Origin: Maratus speciosus
Lineage: Eukaryota > Arthropoda > Arachnida > Araneae > Salticidae
Assembly (NCBI GenBank): GCA_963932465.1
Contig: OZ010800.1
Span: 36,756,352-36,820,351 of the forward strand
Length of the DNA stretch: 64,000 nt
Reading direction: 5' to 3'
Every line of letters begins with the position of its first letter. Positions within the stretch are counted from its first letter, which is position 1. Positions 1 through 11,001 of this stretch are shown piece after piece. The notes beneath the pieces are model-generated. The model was given only the letters and a program-made list of their open reading frames with translations. It ran no database searches and was not told where the DNA came from. Both the position numbers and the translations under genes were made by a program.

Positions 1-287
1 TCTGCGATTTGCAGTGACTTTTTTACATTCGAAAGGGGAATTCGGTTTTAATATCTTAGTAAACATTATCCTCTTTTCAATAAAGTCTAATTCAGAAAAC
101 TGGAGGATTGGGGGGGGGGGGGGGTGGGGGGTTGAGAGCATGTAATGTAATGTGAGGGATTGGAAAGAGGACTTTTTCACTTTTGCTGTTAGCGGCGATA
201 TAGAACTTAGGAGGGGCGTGGCATTTTTCTGCAGAAAATTTTTAAGAAATTATTTGAGTTTGCAGACAGTTTTACATTTTATCTAAG
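1..287. other. Non-coding stretch upstream of a terminal exon
   Basis: No credible coding sequence is seen. It holds a G homopolymer around 110-131 broken by a single T, and otherwise mixed AT-rich sequence. Its right end reads like a 3' splice site (ATCTAAG at 281-287), so it is probably intron for the following exon. Confidence 0.4.
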
Positions 288-469
288 TCTGTTCTACAAA
301 CCTGAAAATAACAGAAACTCCGGCATATGTTACTAAACTACCCATAAATGAGAAAAAAATGAACGACATACAAAAAATAATCCAATATATTCCTGACGAA
401 TTCAATGATTTTTACGATATTATTCTGACCTGGCCAACTGCAAGATCCGAAAGTGAAGAAATAAATTAA
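288..469 (+). CDS. 3' terminal coding exon of an unrecognised protein (partial)
   Basis: An open frame runs from a possible splice acceptor at 286-287 to TAA at 467-469 and encodes 59 residues. It contains TPAYVTKLPINEKK, then PDEFNDFYDI, and ends SESEEIN. The codon content is mixed and the sequence is not low complexity, unlike its surroundings. A poly(A) signal lies about 30 bases after the stop, as expected for a last exon. The upstream exons are outside the window. I do not recognise the family. A transposon-derived protein is as likely as a host gene, because the next several kilobases are all repeats. The splice site is inferred from position and frame only. Confidence 0.4.
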
Positions 470-499
470 TAATAGAGTGTCCTTACATTTGTTCTGATA

Positions 500-505
500 A
501 ATAAA
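500..505 (+). promoter_or_regulatory. Poly(A) signal AATAAA
   Basis: Canonical hexamer 31 bases after the TAA of the exon ending at 469, followed by a T/GT-rich stretch. Spacing and order fit a cleavage/polyadenylation site for that exon. Confidence 0.45.
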
Positions 506-562
506 AAGTTTTTGTCATTATATTGTTTATTATTTCAAATTATTTTGTATATAGTATATGAT

Positions 563-779
563 AAATTGGAAGAAGGGAATAAATCCAACACATTTACATA
601 CACATATATAAATGAATATTATACATTTCAACCAGCTCTATTAGTAAATAAATCAGAATTTATATTTTCTTCATTATTATTGATATCACATGAGCTTATA
701 AGTTGAAAGTAAAAAGTTATAAAGTTTTTTTTAATTATCTCCATTCTTATTTTTTGGATTTATTCCCTTCTTCCAATTG
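563..779. repeat. Short inverted-repeat element (25-bp perfect arms)
   Basis: Arms at 563-588 and 755-779 are reverse complements over 25 bases (left arm core GGAAGAAGGGAATAAATCC). They enclose about 165 bp of AT-rich DNA. This looks like a small MITE or foldback element. No clear target-site duplication is visible, so the superfamily is not assigned. Confidence 0.6.
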
Positions 780-784
780 GTGGT

Positions 785-1235
785 TCAATTTGTCAAAAAA
801 GTGCAGGAGCACATGCCAAATTTTGCCAATCTGTTGCAGAGAAATATCGGGAACTTCGACAAAGGTTGTAGAAAAAAAAATCACAAATTTCGTCACAGAT
901 CGTTAAAAAAAAAGCTTGAATTTCGTCAAACGATCTTGGGGGGGAAAAAATCATGAATTTTGTAAAACAATCGCTGAAAAAAAAAAAAAAAACTTGAATT
1001 TCAGTAAACAATCAAAGAAAAATATTGCAAATTTCATCAAAAGATTGTGGAAATACATAGCAAATTTTGTCAAAAGAGTGCAGAAGCCATACCGAATTTT
1101 GCCAATCTGTTGAGATCGTTGAGAAATATTGGGAACTTCAACAAATGGTCGCAGAAAAATAATCACAAATCTTGAATTTCATCAAACAGTCTTGGGAGGG
1201 GCTAAATTATTTTTGTGAAACTATCGCAGAAAACA
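785..1235 (+). repeat. Minisatellite array, GCAAATTTCGTCAAAAGATCG-like family
   Basis: Irregular repeats of roughly 30-35 bp built on AAATTTCGTCAAA-AGATCG-AAAA. There is also a longer duplication: the stretch from about 805-960 (TGCCAATCTGTTG, GGGAACTTC, TCTTGGG) recurs at about 1080-1210. The same family reappears at 2420-2870 (opposite orientation), 7900-8060, 24780-25500 and 47600-48040. The A-rich units leave several frames open by chance; the resulting Lys-rich ORFs are not genes. Confidence 0.7.
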
Positions 1236-1579
1236 AGTGAAGTGTGATCACAGATCGCACAGAGGGTTTCGTTTAATATTCCTTTCAAAACACTTTATCT
1301 TTTTGAAAAATCTGTTAGTTCCACATTTCGCAACCAGGGGGCACACTCAATTCTAAACAAACATCTATCCGAACGAAAACCCGTTTTACATACTATCCGT
1401 AGATATATTAGTGGAGGGGATTGGGCCCATAGCACTCGAGATCAGTAGGCGCACCTGGTGGTAAAAAATGGAACTAAAATATGTAAGGCTATAGTGCATA
1501 ATATGAAAGAAGGGTCAAAGGGGTGTCGTCAAAAGTAAGGAAATTTCTCCCCGGGTTAAAAGGGCGGAGGTTAGAAAAA

Positions 1580-2140
1580 TTACTTAAAATACACAAGTTA
1601 GAGCCCGGAGGGGTAAATAATATAACACTTTTTGAAAATTTTATGATTTGTCGTGTGGTCTGAGGTATTCAGCTATACGTATGCAAAATTTCATGTCTCC
1701 AACTTAATTAGGGGTTCTCTTAGAAAGAATTGCTTCAAGTACATATGTGGTAGCTCAAAGGGTTAAACGTAAGACTTTTCCAAGATTTTATGATTTGTCG
1801 CTTGGCCTCAGGTGTTCTGCTATAAGTATGCAAAATTTCAAATCTCCAATTTAATTAGAGGCTCAGTTAGAAAGAACTGCTTAAAATACACAAGCTGGAG
1901 TGAAAGGGTTAAACATAAAACTTTTTCAAAATTTATTATTTGACGTGTAATCTGGGATGTTGAGCTCACGCAAAATTTCACACCTCCAACCTAAATAGGG
2001 GCTCACTTAGAAAGAATTGTTTAAAATACACATGTGGGAGCACAAAGGGACATGTACGACTTTTTCAAAATTTTATGAATTGACGTTTGATGTGAGGTGT
2101 TCAGCTATAAGTATGCAAAATTTCACGCCTCCAACCTAAT
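1580..2140 (+). repeat. ~147-bp tandem repeat array, part 1
   Basis: About four units. The landmark ATGCAAAATTTCA recurs near 1682, 1828, 1970 and 2115, and each unit contains GACTTTTTCAAAATTTTATG, TTCAGCTATAAGTATGC, TTAATTAGGGGCTCACTTAG and AAATACACATGTGGGAG or variants. The array is broken by a transposon at 2146 and resumes at 3304. Confidence 0.8.
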
Positions 2141-3309
2141 AAGGACAGACCTGCCAACCTTTGAAAATGAGAAATCGTAGCACACAAAATTTAAATTAAT
2201 CTGGAGGTTGGTTGGTTGGTTGGTTTTTCGTGCTTCACAGCCATCTTTTGAAATTCCTAAAAGAATAAGGTTTCCGTCTTTCAACTCAATATAGTAAATT
2301 TTTTCCTCTGAAAATTTTTATACGATTTTTAGAGTTTATTTTCGTTTCGCAGCGTTTTTTTTTTTTTTTTTTTTTTTTACATTTGTAATAGCAGCCTGGT
2401 TCCAACTTTTTAGCCCAATGCAGTAAATTTTGACGGAATTCGCGATTTTTTTCCCGTCCTTATTTCAGGATATTCACAATTTTTCCCCACAATCGTAATT
2501 CACATTTTCCTATCACGATTCTTTGTTGAAATCTGCACTTTTTAACATGGACTTTTGATGAAATTCGCATTTTTACGCGATCCTTTGACGAATTTTGCGT
2601 TTTTTTACCACGATCCTTTGATTAAATTAGTGCTTTCTTTCTGCGATTTTCGGTGAAATTTGCATTTTCCTACTAATCTTTCGATGAAATTTGCATTATC
2701 TTACTTATCTCTATACGAAATTCGAGTTTTCTTTCTGCGACATTTTGACAAAATTCATGCTTTTACCACGATCCTTTAACGAAATTTATTTTCTTTCACG
2801 ACCAATTGACGAAATTGATTTTTTTTACACTGTCATTTGTCGAAATTCGCGATAGTTTATCGCGAATCGTGCGATTTTGCACACTATTTCAAACCTTGCC
2901 CCTCAAAGACCCCCCCCCCCCCCCGAATTCTTAAAATGGCACCCTTGTTTCTAAGGAAGGGAATTCCTGTATAAATATTTACAAAAACACGATTACTGTG
3001 TTATATATTAAGAAGTTCTTTTTGCAGCTCAGAATTCTTTTTTTCACATGAGCATTTTTTAATGTTCGAATTTTCGGAGTAATGGCCAATTTTTTAAAAC
3101 TTTTGGAAAGGAATACTTGGAAATTTTGGAACAGAATCACTCCTGAAAAATATACTGCGCGGGATAAAAATCGGAACTAGAAACAAAAAATGCTTTTGTG
3201 TATTTTGCAAAAAATCGTAGTTTAAGGCCCATTTTCGTAGCATCGTAGTTCATAGGTCCAAATCGTAGTAACTACGATTTTTTCGTAGCAGTTGGCAGGT
3301 CTGTAAGGA
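2140..3309. repeat. Target-site duplication TAAGGA flanking the hAT-like element
   Basis: Direct hexamers at 2140-2145 and 3304-3309 define the insertion boundaries. Confidence 0.85.
2146..3303. mobile_element. Non-autonomous hAT-like element (6-bp TSD)
   Basis: It begins CAGACCTGCCAAC and ends with the exact reverse complement GTTGGCAGGTCTG (13-bp terminal inverted repeats). It is flanked by TAAGGA at 2140-2145 and 3304-3309, a perfect 6-bp target-site duplication. The insertion splits a unit of the 147-bp array, so the empty site can be read from neighbouring units. CAG termini suggest hAT; 6-bp duplications are known for the hAT6 subgroup. There is no transposase ORF. The interior (2420-2870) is the minisatellite family of 785-1235 in reverse orientation, with motifs such as ATCCTTTGACGAAATT. 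Confidence 0.85.
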
Positions 3310-3928
3310 GTTCACTTAGAAAGAATTGTTTAAAATGCACATGTGGGACTCTAAAGGGTTAAATGTACGACTTTTTCAAAATTTTATGATTTGTCATTTG
3401 ATGTGAGGTGTTCAGCTATAAGTATGCAAAATTTCACGCCTCCAAGCTAATTAGGAGCTCACTTAGAAAAAATTGTTTAAAATACACATGTGGGAGCCCA
3501 AAGCATACGACATTTTCAAAATTTTATGATTTGTCGTTTGATGTGAGGTGTTCAGCTATAAGAATGCAAAATTTCACTCTTCCAACTTAATTAGAGGCTC
3601 ACTTAGGAATAATTGTTTAAAATACACATGCGGGACCCCAAAGGGTTAAAGGCACGACTTTTTCAAAATTTTATCACTTGTTGTTTGATGTGAGGTGTCC
3701 AGCTATAAGTATGCAAAATTTCACGCCTCCAACATAATTAGGGGCTCACTTAGAAAGAATTGTTTAAAATACACATGTGAAAACCCAAAGGGTTAAATGT
3801 ACGACTTTTTCAAAATTTTATGATTTGTGGTATGATGTGAGGGGTTCAGCTATAAGTACCCAAAATTTCATGCCTCCAACATAATTAGGGGCTCACTTAA
3901 AAAGAATTGTTTAAAATACACATGTGGG
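3310..3928 (+). repeat. ~147-bp tandem repeat array, part 2
   Basis: Continuation after the insertion. The ATGCAAAATTTCA landmark is at 3424, 3564 and 3711, with a variant near 3858, giving steps of 140, 147 and 147. The 140 step reflects loss of AGGGTTAA from one unit. A last partial unit (4538-4620) lies after a further, unassigned insertion of about 610 bp (3930-4537). Confidence 0.8.
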
Positions 3929-3929
3929 A

Positions 3930-4537
3930 GTTACTGACTCGTTTACCGACATTAATTCTTCTGCGAGTTAAACCGATTAATTAAATAATAATTAATATTT
4001 CAGCTTGTAATTAAGATAGGACTTAGAAATAGGCATCAATGAAATCAGCGAGAAATTTGACATCGGGATGCCAAAAAATTTAATATTTAAAAAGTTAAAA
4101 TTTCGTATTAAAATATGTTATTATGAAAAATAGCAGCGTCGTCATGTCTACCTGCTTTCCCGCCGAATTGAAATCTTTTTTCCTTTTGTTTCCAATTAAA
4201 GAAATTAAATTTTTATCGATCGATTTTTAGTGGATATTTTAACTTATACACATCACAGAAATGTGAACTTTATACCAAATGAAAGTAGATTTTTTTCCGC
4301 GTCTGTCTATTCCATTTACAAATTTCTCAGACCATTATTTTCTGATATGTGATTTAAGCTTTAAAATGTCCACTTCATTTTTCAGCTTAATTTCCTCCGT
4401 GGTAACCATGCATCGGCTGATTTTACTGGCAACCCTTAGGAGAAACACAGATGATTTGGAGAAGGTCTGTTTGAACCTGCGTTAAAAAAGTAGATTGGTT
4501 AATTTTACAAGTTAACTGGCCGTAATTCAGTTAATTA
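3930..4537. mobile_element. Unassigned insertion inside the tandem array
   Basis: The tandem unit stops after ATGTGGGAGT and resumes at CAACTTTTTCAAAATTTTATG. The intervening ~610 bp shares nothing with the units. The ends (TTACTGACTCGTTTACC and, in reverse complement, TTAACTGAATTACGGCC) are weakly alike, so an eroded inverted-repeat element is possible. An open frame at 4279-4485 looks like chance. Confidence 0.35.
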
Positions 4538-4759
4538 CCAACTTTTTCAAAATTTTATGATTTGTTGTTTGATGTGGGGTGTTCGGCTATAAGTAACCAA
4601 AATTTCAAGTCTCTAACATGTATAGTTTCTGAGAACGTGCTCTGTGATGGACAGACAAAGGAGTGAAATGAATAGGGTTTCGTCAGATGAACGAAACCCT
4701 AAAAACAAGTAAGAAAAATCGTGCGTACAGCATAGATTATGAAACACTTTCCAACACTC

Positions 4760-5380
4760 CCTGAAAGCTTTAACGAAACTTCACTACTTAGGGAAATAAG
4801 GTAAATAAGATAACTAAGTAAACATTTAAAAATCTGATTTCAGTAGTTACTGCCCATAGCCAAATATATATTACAATTCTTTTGAACAGCCCTGTATTCA
4901 ATCTGTATGTTTATATATATACTATATAATGGGAAAATTCAGTTTAGCAATAAAATGCATAACAGATTGAAATTCATCTTTCAGCAATTTATACTAATAG
5001 TTGGAAACATACTTGATACTTTTGTACAGCCCTGTAGTTTACCTAGTACCTTTATTACATGCCACTATTTAGCTAAAATTTAATTCAAACTAAAACACGC
5101 TTAAAACTACTGAAATTACATTTCCAGAAATTATCACCCATAGATGGCCATGTATCCAACTCTTTGCGTGGCCCTGTATATCATTTTATCTATATTCTAC
5201 AAATATTTCTTAGTACACTAAATTCAGTTCCGCATAAAAATACATAACTCCTTTAAAACCCACCTTTAAGCAATTTATGCTCATACTCAGTAACCTTTAC
5301 GAATTCATTTCTGTAGCTCTTTATCTGAACTATAGCATTTATACGCACTTTATAGTATGCATAAATATAGTGAACAAGTA
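4760..5380 (+). repeat. Diverged ~142-bp tandem repeat
   Basis: The motif AGCCCTGTA or near matches recurs at about 4888, 5028, 5170 and 5313 (steps of 140-143). Each is surrounded by similar text (AAATTCAGTT, TTTCAGCAATTTATACT, AAAATGCATAAC). Roughly four degenerate units precede the second Helentron-like copy. Confidence 0.6.
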
Positions 5381-5384
5381 GGTA

Positions 5385-6232
5385 AGTGTGATCACAGATT
5401 GCACAGAGGGTTTTGTTTAATATTCCTTTCAAAACACTTTATCCTTTTGAAAAATCTGTTAGTTCCACATTTCGCAACCAGGGGCGCACTCTATTCTAAA
5501 CAAACCTCTATCCGAACGAAACTCCGTTTTATATACTATAAGTAGATATATTAGTCGAGAGGATTGGGCCGATAGCACCCGAGATAAGTAGGTGCCCCTG
5601 GTGGTAAAAAGTGGAACTAAAATATGTAAGGCTATGGTGCATAATATGAAAGAATGGTCAAAAGGGTGTCTGCAAAAGTTGGAAAAGTGCTCCCCGGGTG
5701 AAAAGGGCAGAGGTTAGAAAATTTGCTTAAAATACACAAGTTAGAGCCTGGAGGAGTAAATAATATGACTTTTTGAAATTTTTATTATTTTCCGTGTGGT
5801 CTGAGGTATTCAGGTATATGTATGCAAAAATTCATGTCTCCAACTTAATTAGGGGCTCTCTTAGAAAGAATTGCTTAAAATACATATGTGGTAGCTCAAA
5901 GGGTTAAACGTAAGACTTTTTCAAGATTTGATGATTTGTCGCTGGCCTCAGGTGTTCTGCTATAAGTATGCAAAATTTCAAATCCCCAATTTAACAAGGG
6001 GCCCAGTTAGAAAGAATTGCTTAAAATATGCATGTGGGAGCCCAAAGGGTTAAATGTACGGCTTTTTCAAAATTCTATGATTTGTCATATGATATGTGGT
6101 GTTCAGTTATAAGTATGCAAAATTTCACGCCTCCAACCTAAATAGGGGCTCACTTAGAAAGAATTGTTTAAAATACAGATGTGGGAGCCCAAAGGGTTAA
6201 ATGAATGATTTTTTCTAAATTTTATGATTTGT
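5385..6232 (+). mobile_element. Helentron/HINE-like composite element, copy 2 (truncated)
   Basis: The segment from GTGTGATCACAGAT through CAGAGGGTTTTGTTT, TTGGGCCGATAGCACC and TGGTGGTAAAAAGTGG matches copy 1 almost base for base. It then enters three to four units of the same ~147-bp array (ATGCAAAATTTCA at about 5971 and 6116). It stops abruptly near 6232 without the terminal hairpin. Confidence 0.6.
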
Positions 6233-6349
6233 TGATAATTTTCTCTTTTTCTTACATAATTATCATTTAATAATGAAATAAATTATGGCTAAAGGCACCA
6301 TTAAGAATATAGTACTACTTTTGATATTCCTAGTAACTACTTTTGACAT

Positions 6350-6410
6350 TCCTTCAAAAATCCGGCATAGTCTTGGTCCCGATGATGCCGGATTTTTGAA
6401 GTTATACTGT
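6350..6410. repeat. Hairpin AAAAATCCGGCAT...ATGCCGGATTTTT
   Basis: Two complementary arms flank a short loop (TAGTCTTGGTCCCGATG), followed by TTATACTGTA. The tail resembles the right end of Tigger-type MITEs, so this may be an element remnant. Confidence 0.5.
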
Positions 6411-6659
6411 ATTCAATTCTTAGGCGAATACACATATGTAAATACCCATTAACACGAAGAATGAATACAACTGAAACTGTAACTTACGTGAATTGTAGAA
6501 TTGTGAATTCTAAAAAAAAAAGTGAAATAATGCAAACAAACAGTATAATTTCTCGCCTCGCTAACTCTAAGCTTGGAAATGCAGTCGCTGGATCTCATAT
6601 TTAACGCCTGTTTTCATTGGCTGGCTGGTTCATTGCACCAGATTGGCAGAGAGCTGTAA

Positions 6660-6860
6660 ATAGCCTCTAACCCATAGAGTTTTATTTTTTTTTTTTTTAC
6701 ATCTAAATTGAAATTTTAAAATCTGGTTACGAAGTGCACTTTCTGGTGATAGCATCTACACATGACAAAAATTTCAGAGGCCTAGGTGCTATAATTTCGG
6801 CACTTTCTTTGGTCAGGCAGGCAGGCAGGCAGGCATCTCTTATTTTATATATAGAGGGAT
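6660..6860 (+). repeat. Eroded repeat end with (GGCA)n microsatellite
   Basis: A T-run, a unit with ACATGACAAAAATTTCAG, a GGCA pentamer array (about 6815-6835), and TCTTATTTTATATATAGAG follow one another. This layout is typical of a transposon 3' tail, but I cannot name the family. Confidence 0.35.
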
Positions 6861-6879
6861 ACAAATTTCATTCATAAAA

Positions 6880-7300
6880 ACAAGATAAAGTTAAATATAT
6901 CACTTTGCAATGTCAAAGTTCAGAAACACCTGAATAATGGCCAAAAATGAACTGGAATAATGGTCCATCATGGTTAGATGCTAACTAGAGAAACATTGCA
7001 TTCAAATAAAAATCTTCATTATTAGATCTAATTCCGCGATTTCCTTATCTTATTCTAAATTACTACTTTATTTTCACTAAATCCTTATCCTTAAATAATC
7101 TCTATCATTAACTCTGTTTAATTCCCTTTAATTTAATGTCTCGCTTGTCTTAATTGCTTAAATGTTACGCTTTTAGTATTCTTAAATTAAATGTTCCATT
7201 TCCGCGCTTTTTTCTTTCGAAAATATTCTTTTAGCTTCCATTTTTACTTTCCCGCGCATTTCTGAGGTTATCCCTTTTCCCTTCAAATTCATCCACGTGC
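6880..7300. other. AT-rich non-coding stretch
   Basis: No gene, inverted repeat or tandem repeat is supported here. Confidence 0.4.
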
Positions 7301-7620
7301 TCTGTCCGCACTCTTTATATGATGTGACATTCTTAATTATTCATTGGTTGAGAGCGCGACCTACGTCATATTTGTATTCTTAAACGTGAGGAACAAAAAG
7401 TTGATACTCGCTGTGTTGCAGCAGATTTTGAAAGATTTGAGTCGATTTTCCAGTTTACATCCATCCCCTGGTCACCGTCCTTTTATTCGATTATCTGGAA
7501 CTTTGTTTAGACCTACTTACTACTACGGAGAGATGGCTAATAAATAATCTTGATGGAAACTGCGCCATTTGAAAGATGTTCTAATAAAGTGCTGAGCTGA
7601 TCTTATGTGTCGTTTTCAAT
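7300..7620 (+). promoter_or_regulatory. Promoter-like or LTR-like segment
   Basis: Less AT-rich than its surroundings. It contains TTTATATGATG (TATA-like, about 7315), CATTGGTTGAG (CCAAT box on the reverse strand), CTACGTCAT (CRE-like, about 7361) and CTAATAAAGTG (poly(A)-like, about 7580). A 67-codon ORF at 7344-7547 spans it but resembles no known protein. A solo LTR or a promoter fragment would fit. I could not find paired LTR ends or a target-site duplication. Confidence 0.25.
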
Positions 7621-7884
7621 TCATTCTGGGGAAACTTCATGGAATGATGTATTCCATAGTCTTCACTCGACTACTGCAATTAACAAATTGTTATATTAAT
7701 AAAACAGGCTCGAATTACCTGTTCTAACCACTTCTATTATTGCTGTATGTGATCCACAACTGCTATCGAGACAGCTAGCACTGCATTTTCAACATTGCAA
7801 TAATGGTAACATAACAACCAGTTATTTCGTTCGCTAGTAAAACCTTCCAATGTTAGAATAATCTAACAATTCAATTCTAAATCA

Positions 7885-8060
7885 TAACATATATATATAT
7901 GACTGATCGATAAAAATACTATTTTTTGTCACCAATTGACGAAAATCCTTTTTGTGTGTGTGTGTGTGACAAATCAGCAAAAATCTGATTTTTTTTTTTT
8001 GCCAATTGACGAAAATTATTGTTTTTAACGATAAATTGGGGAAAAAAAACTTAACTTTTG
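7885..8060. repeat. Short remnant of the GACGAAA minisatellite with a (GT)n tract
   Basis: Two copies of CCAATTGACGAAAAT and related text match the family at 785-1235. A (GT)n tract of about 15 bases lies at 7952-7968 and an AT microsatellite at about 7890. Confidence 0.5.
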
Positions 8061-8334
8061 TGATTGTTATGTTTCTGGAAAAAGGTACATCTATCAACTC
8101 AGGCACCCTCTAAGGTTTGTTGATATAAGGTACTTGTACCCAATATGAACAGTGCTCTCAATATTGACACCCCTAATATTTTTTAAAGTAACAATTTTGA
8201 TCGAGAAATGGCGCTACATGTCCATGAAAAAAATCAGTTCAAATGATAATTAAGCCTGAAAAGTTCAAAAAAGCACGCTGTTCGCCATTTGGAAGGAAAC
8301 TTGTTGTTTCGTGGTGTGCGGATCTTAATTACAG

Positions 8335-8966
8335 GTAAGTTTAAATTCTTGCTAGATATGGTAAAATTACTTTAAATATTGAAAAGTGAAGTGTTTTAGA
8401 AAGCTGATAAAACATATTTTCGATTGCTATTGCATATACTGCTTAAAAATATTTTCTTTATTTATTTATTACAAGATTTAGTAAAACTAAGCCAGATTCC
8501 CAATATGGACACCTTATGTTCACAATGAAAATACAGCAAGTGAATCTTCAGATTCACAAATTTGTAAAATATCTGTTTAATTTTATTTTATTTAGCTAAT
8601 TCATAATAAAATAATGTTTATCTTTATTTTTAATCTTAATTATAGTATCTCCACATTACATTACGAATTAAGACTGGAAGTACATCTTTTTACAGGTTTG
8701 TCAGTGATTAGTTGAACGACTTTTATTTTCTGAACTGTTACTTAAAATTTTTGTTTTCAATTGCAAAAATGTTTCAAATCAGATGCTGAGATAGTAATGT
8801 AAAAAATTTGCATTGGGAAATTTTAATTTTTAAGGGGAGGTGAGACCTGGGGGGGGGGGGGGGCAAAACATTTTTTTTTTTTTTTTTAAAGAACAGAAAG
8901 GTCGTCCAAATTACCTGTGGATAAACTGTCAAATTTTCCCTTCTTATGTGCTCACTTTTTTTTCAG
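8335..8966 (+). other. Probable intron in the transposase 5' untranslated region
   Basis: A strong donor, ACAG/GTAAGT, at 8331-8340 pairs with a T-rich acceptor, CTTTTTTTTCAG, ending at 8966. The latter lies 22 bases before the transposase ATG. This would give a leader exon near 8250-8334. A G-run and T-run at 8849-8887 fall inside the intron. Confidence 0.5.
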
Positions 8967-8988
8967 ATATTTTAAAGATTTGCTCATT

Positions 8989-10728
8989 ATGAGGCTGAAA
9001 AAAAGAGGCAATTGCACAAAGGAAAAATTGCAGGATGCCATTCGAGCCGTACACAGTGGGACATCATTTGCCAGTCCAGCTAAATCAGCAGGGATTCCAA
9101 GGACAACTGTCATGAGAATTTTCAAGACTGGCCAGATGACTGATCAAATCCGAAAGCCAAAGTTGGGCCGCAAATTCATACTCACAGAAAAGCAGCAAGC
9201 TGAACTTTGTGCAAGAATATTTAGACTAGCAGACGTTGGCATGCTAATTACTGGGAGATTACTATGAAGGAGTGTTTTCACCTATGCTGAGAAAATGGGT
9301 TTGAAGCACAATTTCAGCCAAGCAACAAAGATGGCTGGAAGGAAGTGGTTGGCAGCTTTCTTGAAAAACAACCCACTTGTTGCTAAAAGGAAGTCTCAGA
9401 ACCTCAATCCAGGGAGAGCCCAGAAGCTGAACCGGGTAATTGTTTCTGATCATTTTCAGAAACTGAAAGCGTGCTTGGAAGAATTGGACATTGTAAATCA
9501 ACCGCAGCACATTTATAACATGGATGAAAAAAGGTGGCGGCTTACTATCTACCATCAACAGAATGTTCTTGCACGTAAAGAAGCAAAAAGGCTGCATTTT
9601 ATTGCACCAAAGCATGCAGAAAATGTAACAATTGATTCTTGCTGTAATGCCCTCGGCCACAGCATTCCTCCCATGGTGCTTTTCAGAGGAAAGAGGATGA
9701 AACAAGAATGGAAGGATAACATGCCTCCAGGAACAGAAGTTATGATGACCCATAAAGGTAGCATGACCACTGAGGTATTCTGCACTTGGTTGGAACATTT
9801 CGCTAAGTTCAAAACTGAAGGCCACACTCTTCTTATTTTTGATGGAGCAAGTTCTCATTTGGACGCCGAAGTCGTGACAAAGGCAGATGAGCACAATGTA
9901 ACACTCTACTGCCTGCCCAGCAACACGACTCATGAATTGCAGCCCTTGGACAAATCTGTTTTTAAAGCTTTTGAATCATACTGGGATGATGAGGTATTGC
10001 TCCATTTCACTCGTTACCCTGATAGACAGATCACTCAACTTCGATTTGGGGAAATCTTTAGGAAGGTTTGGAATCGTTCAATGACTCTGTCAAACATAAC
10101 TTCAGGTTTTCAGGCAACTGGAATTTTTCCTTTCGATCCAACTATAATTCCAGATGAAGCCTTCGCACCTAGTGACATTACTGCAATTCCCGAACCAACA
10201 GCAGAAGGAGAAGAAAATGCACCAAATTTGGAAACTGCAACAGATGTTGAAGCTCCTGTTAACAGCATACATTCTTCTGTTATTGATCCACCTTTATCAC
10301 CTGCTAGATCATTTTTCATGGAAAATTCCTTCACCAGCACGTTATTGACTCCAACTGTAAGAAGGAAGAAGACACAACGTTGCCAGGCGATAAACTCAAA
10401 AGGCATCAAAGTGGTAAAATCCCTGTTCAACAAGATACCATCTGAACAATCCTCCAAGAAACCTCCTCCAAGAAAAAAATCCTCCGAAAAGCCCTTGCAA
10501 AAAAATCAAAAGAAGCCTCCCCTCAGTAGGGTACCTGTTGGCGAAATCGCAGGTACCAGCAGTATGATTTCCTCAACAAAGGAGAGCTGGTACTACTTCT
10601 TATTCAGAATTGGTGCTGTTGCAGACATGCGGCTATGTATCACATGCGGCAGATATGTCCATGAGAACTGTGTGGGACTTACCACCCATGATGAAGAAGT
10701 TTTCATTTGTCCATCCTGTGAGGACTGA
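8989..10728 (+). pseudogene. pogo/Tigger-type transposase with one in-frame stop
   Basis: The frame reads 579 residues if the TGA at 9265-9267 (codon 93) is bypassed; both sides are in the same frame. Order: a psq-type N-terminal helix-turn-helix (about residues 1-50, KEKLQDAIRAVHSGTSFASP), a CENP-B-type second DNA-binding region (about 60-160), then the DDE_1 catalytic core. Candidate metal-binding acidic residues are D179 (NMDEK), D285 (LLIFDGASSH) and D321 (LQPLDKSVF), a DDD triad. The C-terminus has a basic Pro/Lys-rich linker and a PHD-like zinc finger (C550, C553, H558, C561, C574, C577). Its expected first Cys pair is replaced by Y536 and F539. ATG at 8989 is chosen because it follows the acceptor and starts the psq domain. 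The protein would cut and paste the element at TA sites in the nucleus. The stop probably inactivates it; a sequencing error or stop readthrough cannot be excluded. Confidence 0.85.
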
Positions 10729-11001
10729 GTAATTACAGATGTAAATTCTGCAGACAGATGCAATATAGCTAAGCAAAACCAACTCTATTATTTCATAATA
10801 TTTTGTAGTAACTGATGCACTTTGCATGGGTCTTCGAAGAGCCACAACCGAAAATGATCCCCCCCCTCCTAAAGTGCATGTTCTGAAGATGCTTACTGTT
10901 CCCCCCTCTCCCGCAATACTTATGGATATATTTCTTTTATCCCCTCTCCTCTAAAATCCCTTGGAAGAGTGGCTCTTCCATACACCCTGTGTAGTAGGTC
11001 A

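Larger units (their letters stand above)
1240..4705 (+). mobile_element. Helentron/HINE-like composite element, copy 1
   Basis: The left part (1240-1560) matches the second copy at 5385-5720 closely and starts near AGGGTTTCGTT at 1266. It is followed by a tandem array with a period near 147 bp. The right end is a hairpin, AGGGTTTCGT-cagatg-AACGAAACCCT, at about 4673-4700, whose arm repeats the left-end motif. A short terminal repeat, a central ~150-bp tandem array and a 3' hairpin are the described architecture of Helentron-associated elements such as DINE-1; this assignment is inference. No Rep/helicase coding is present. The copy is interrupted by an insertion at 2146-3303 and probably another at about 3930-4537. 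Confidence 0.5.

Noticed and set aside
7189..7690. Solo LTR beginning TGTT and ending AACA
   Set aside because: Boundaries are arbitrary, no matching flanking duplication and no second LTR in the window; kept only as a low-confidence promoter-like segment.
9262..9933. 223-codon minus-strand ORF
   Set aside because: It is the antisense shadow of the transposase gene.
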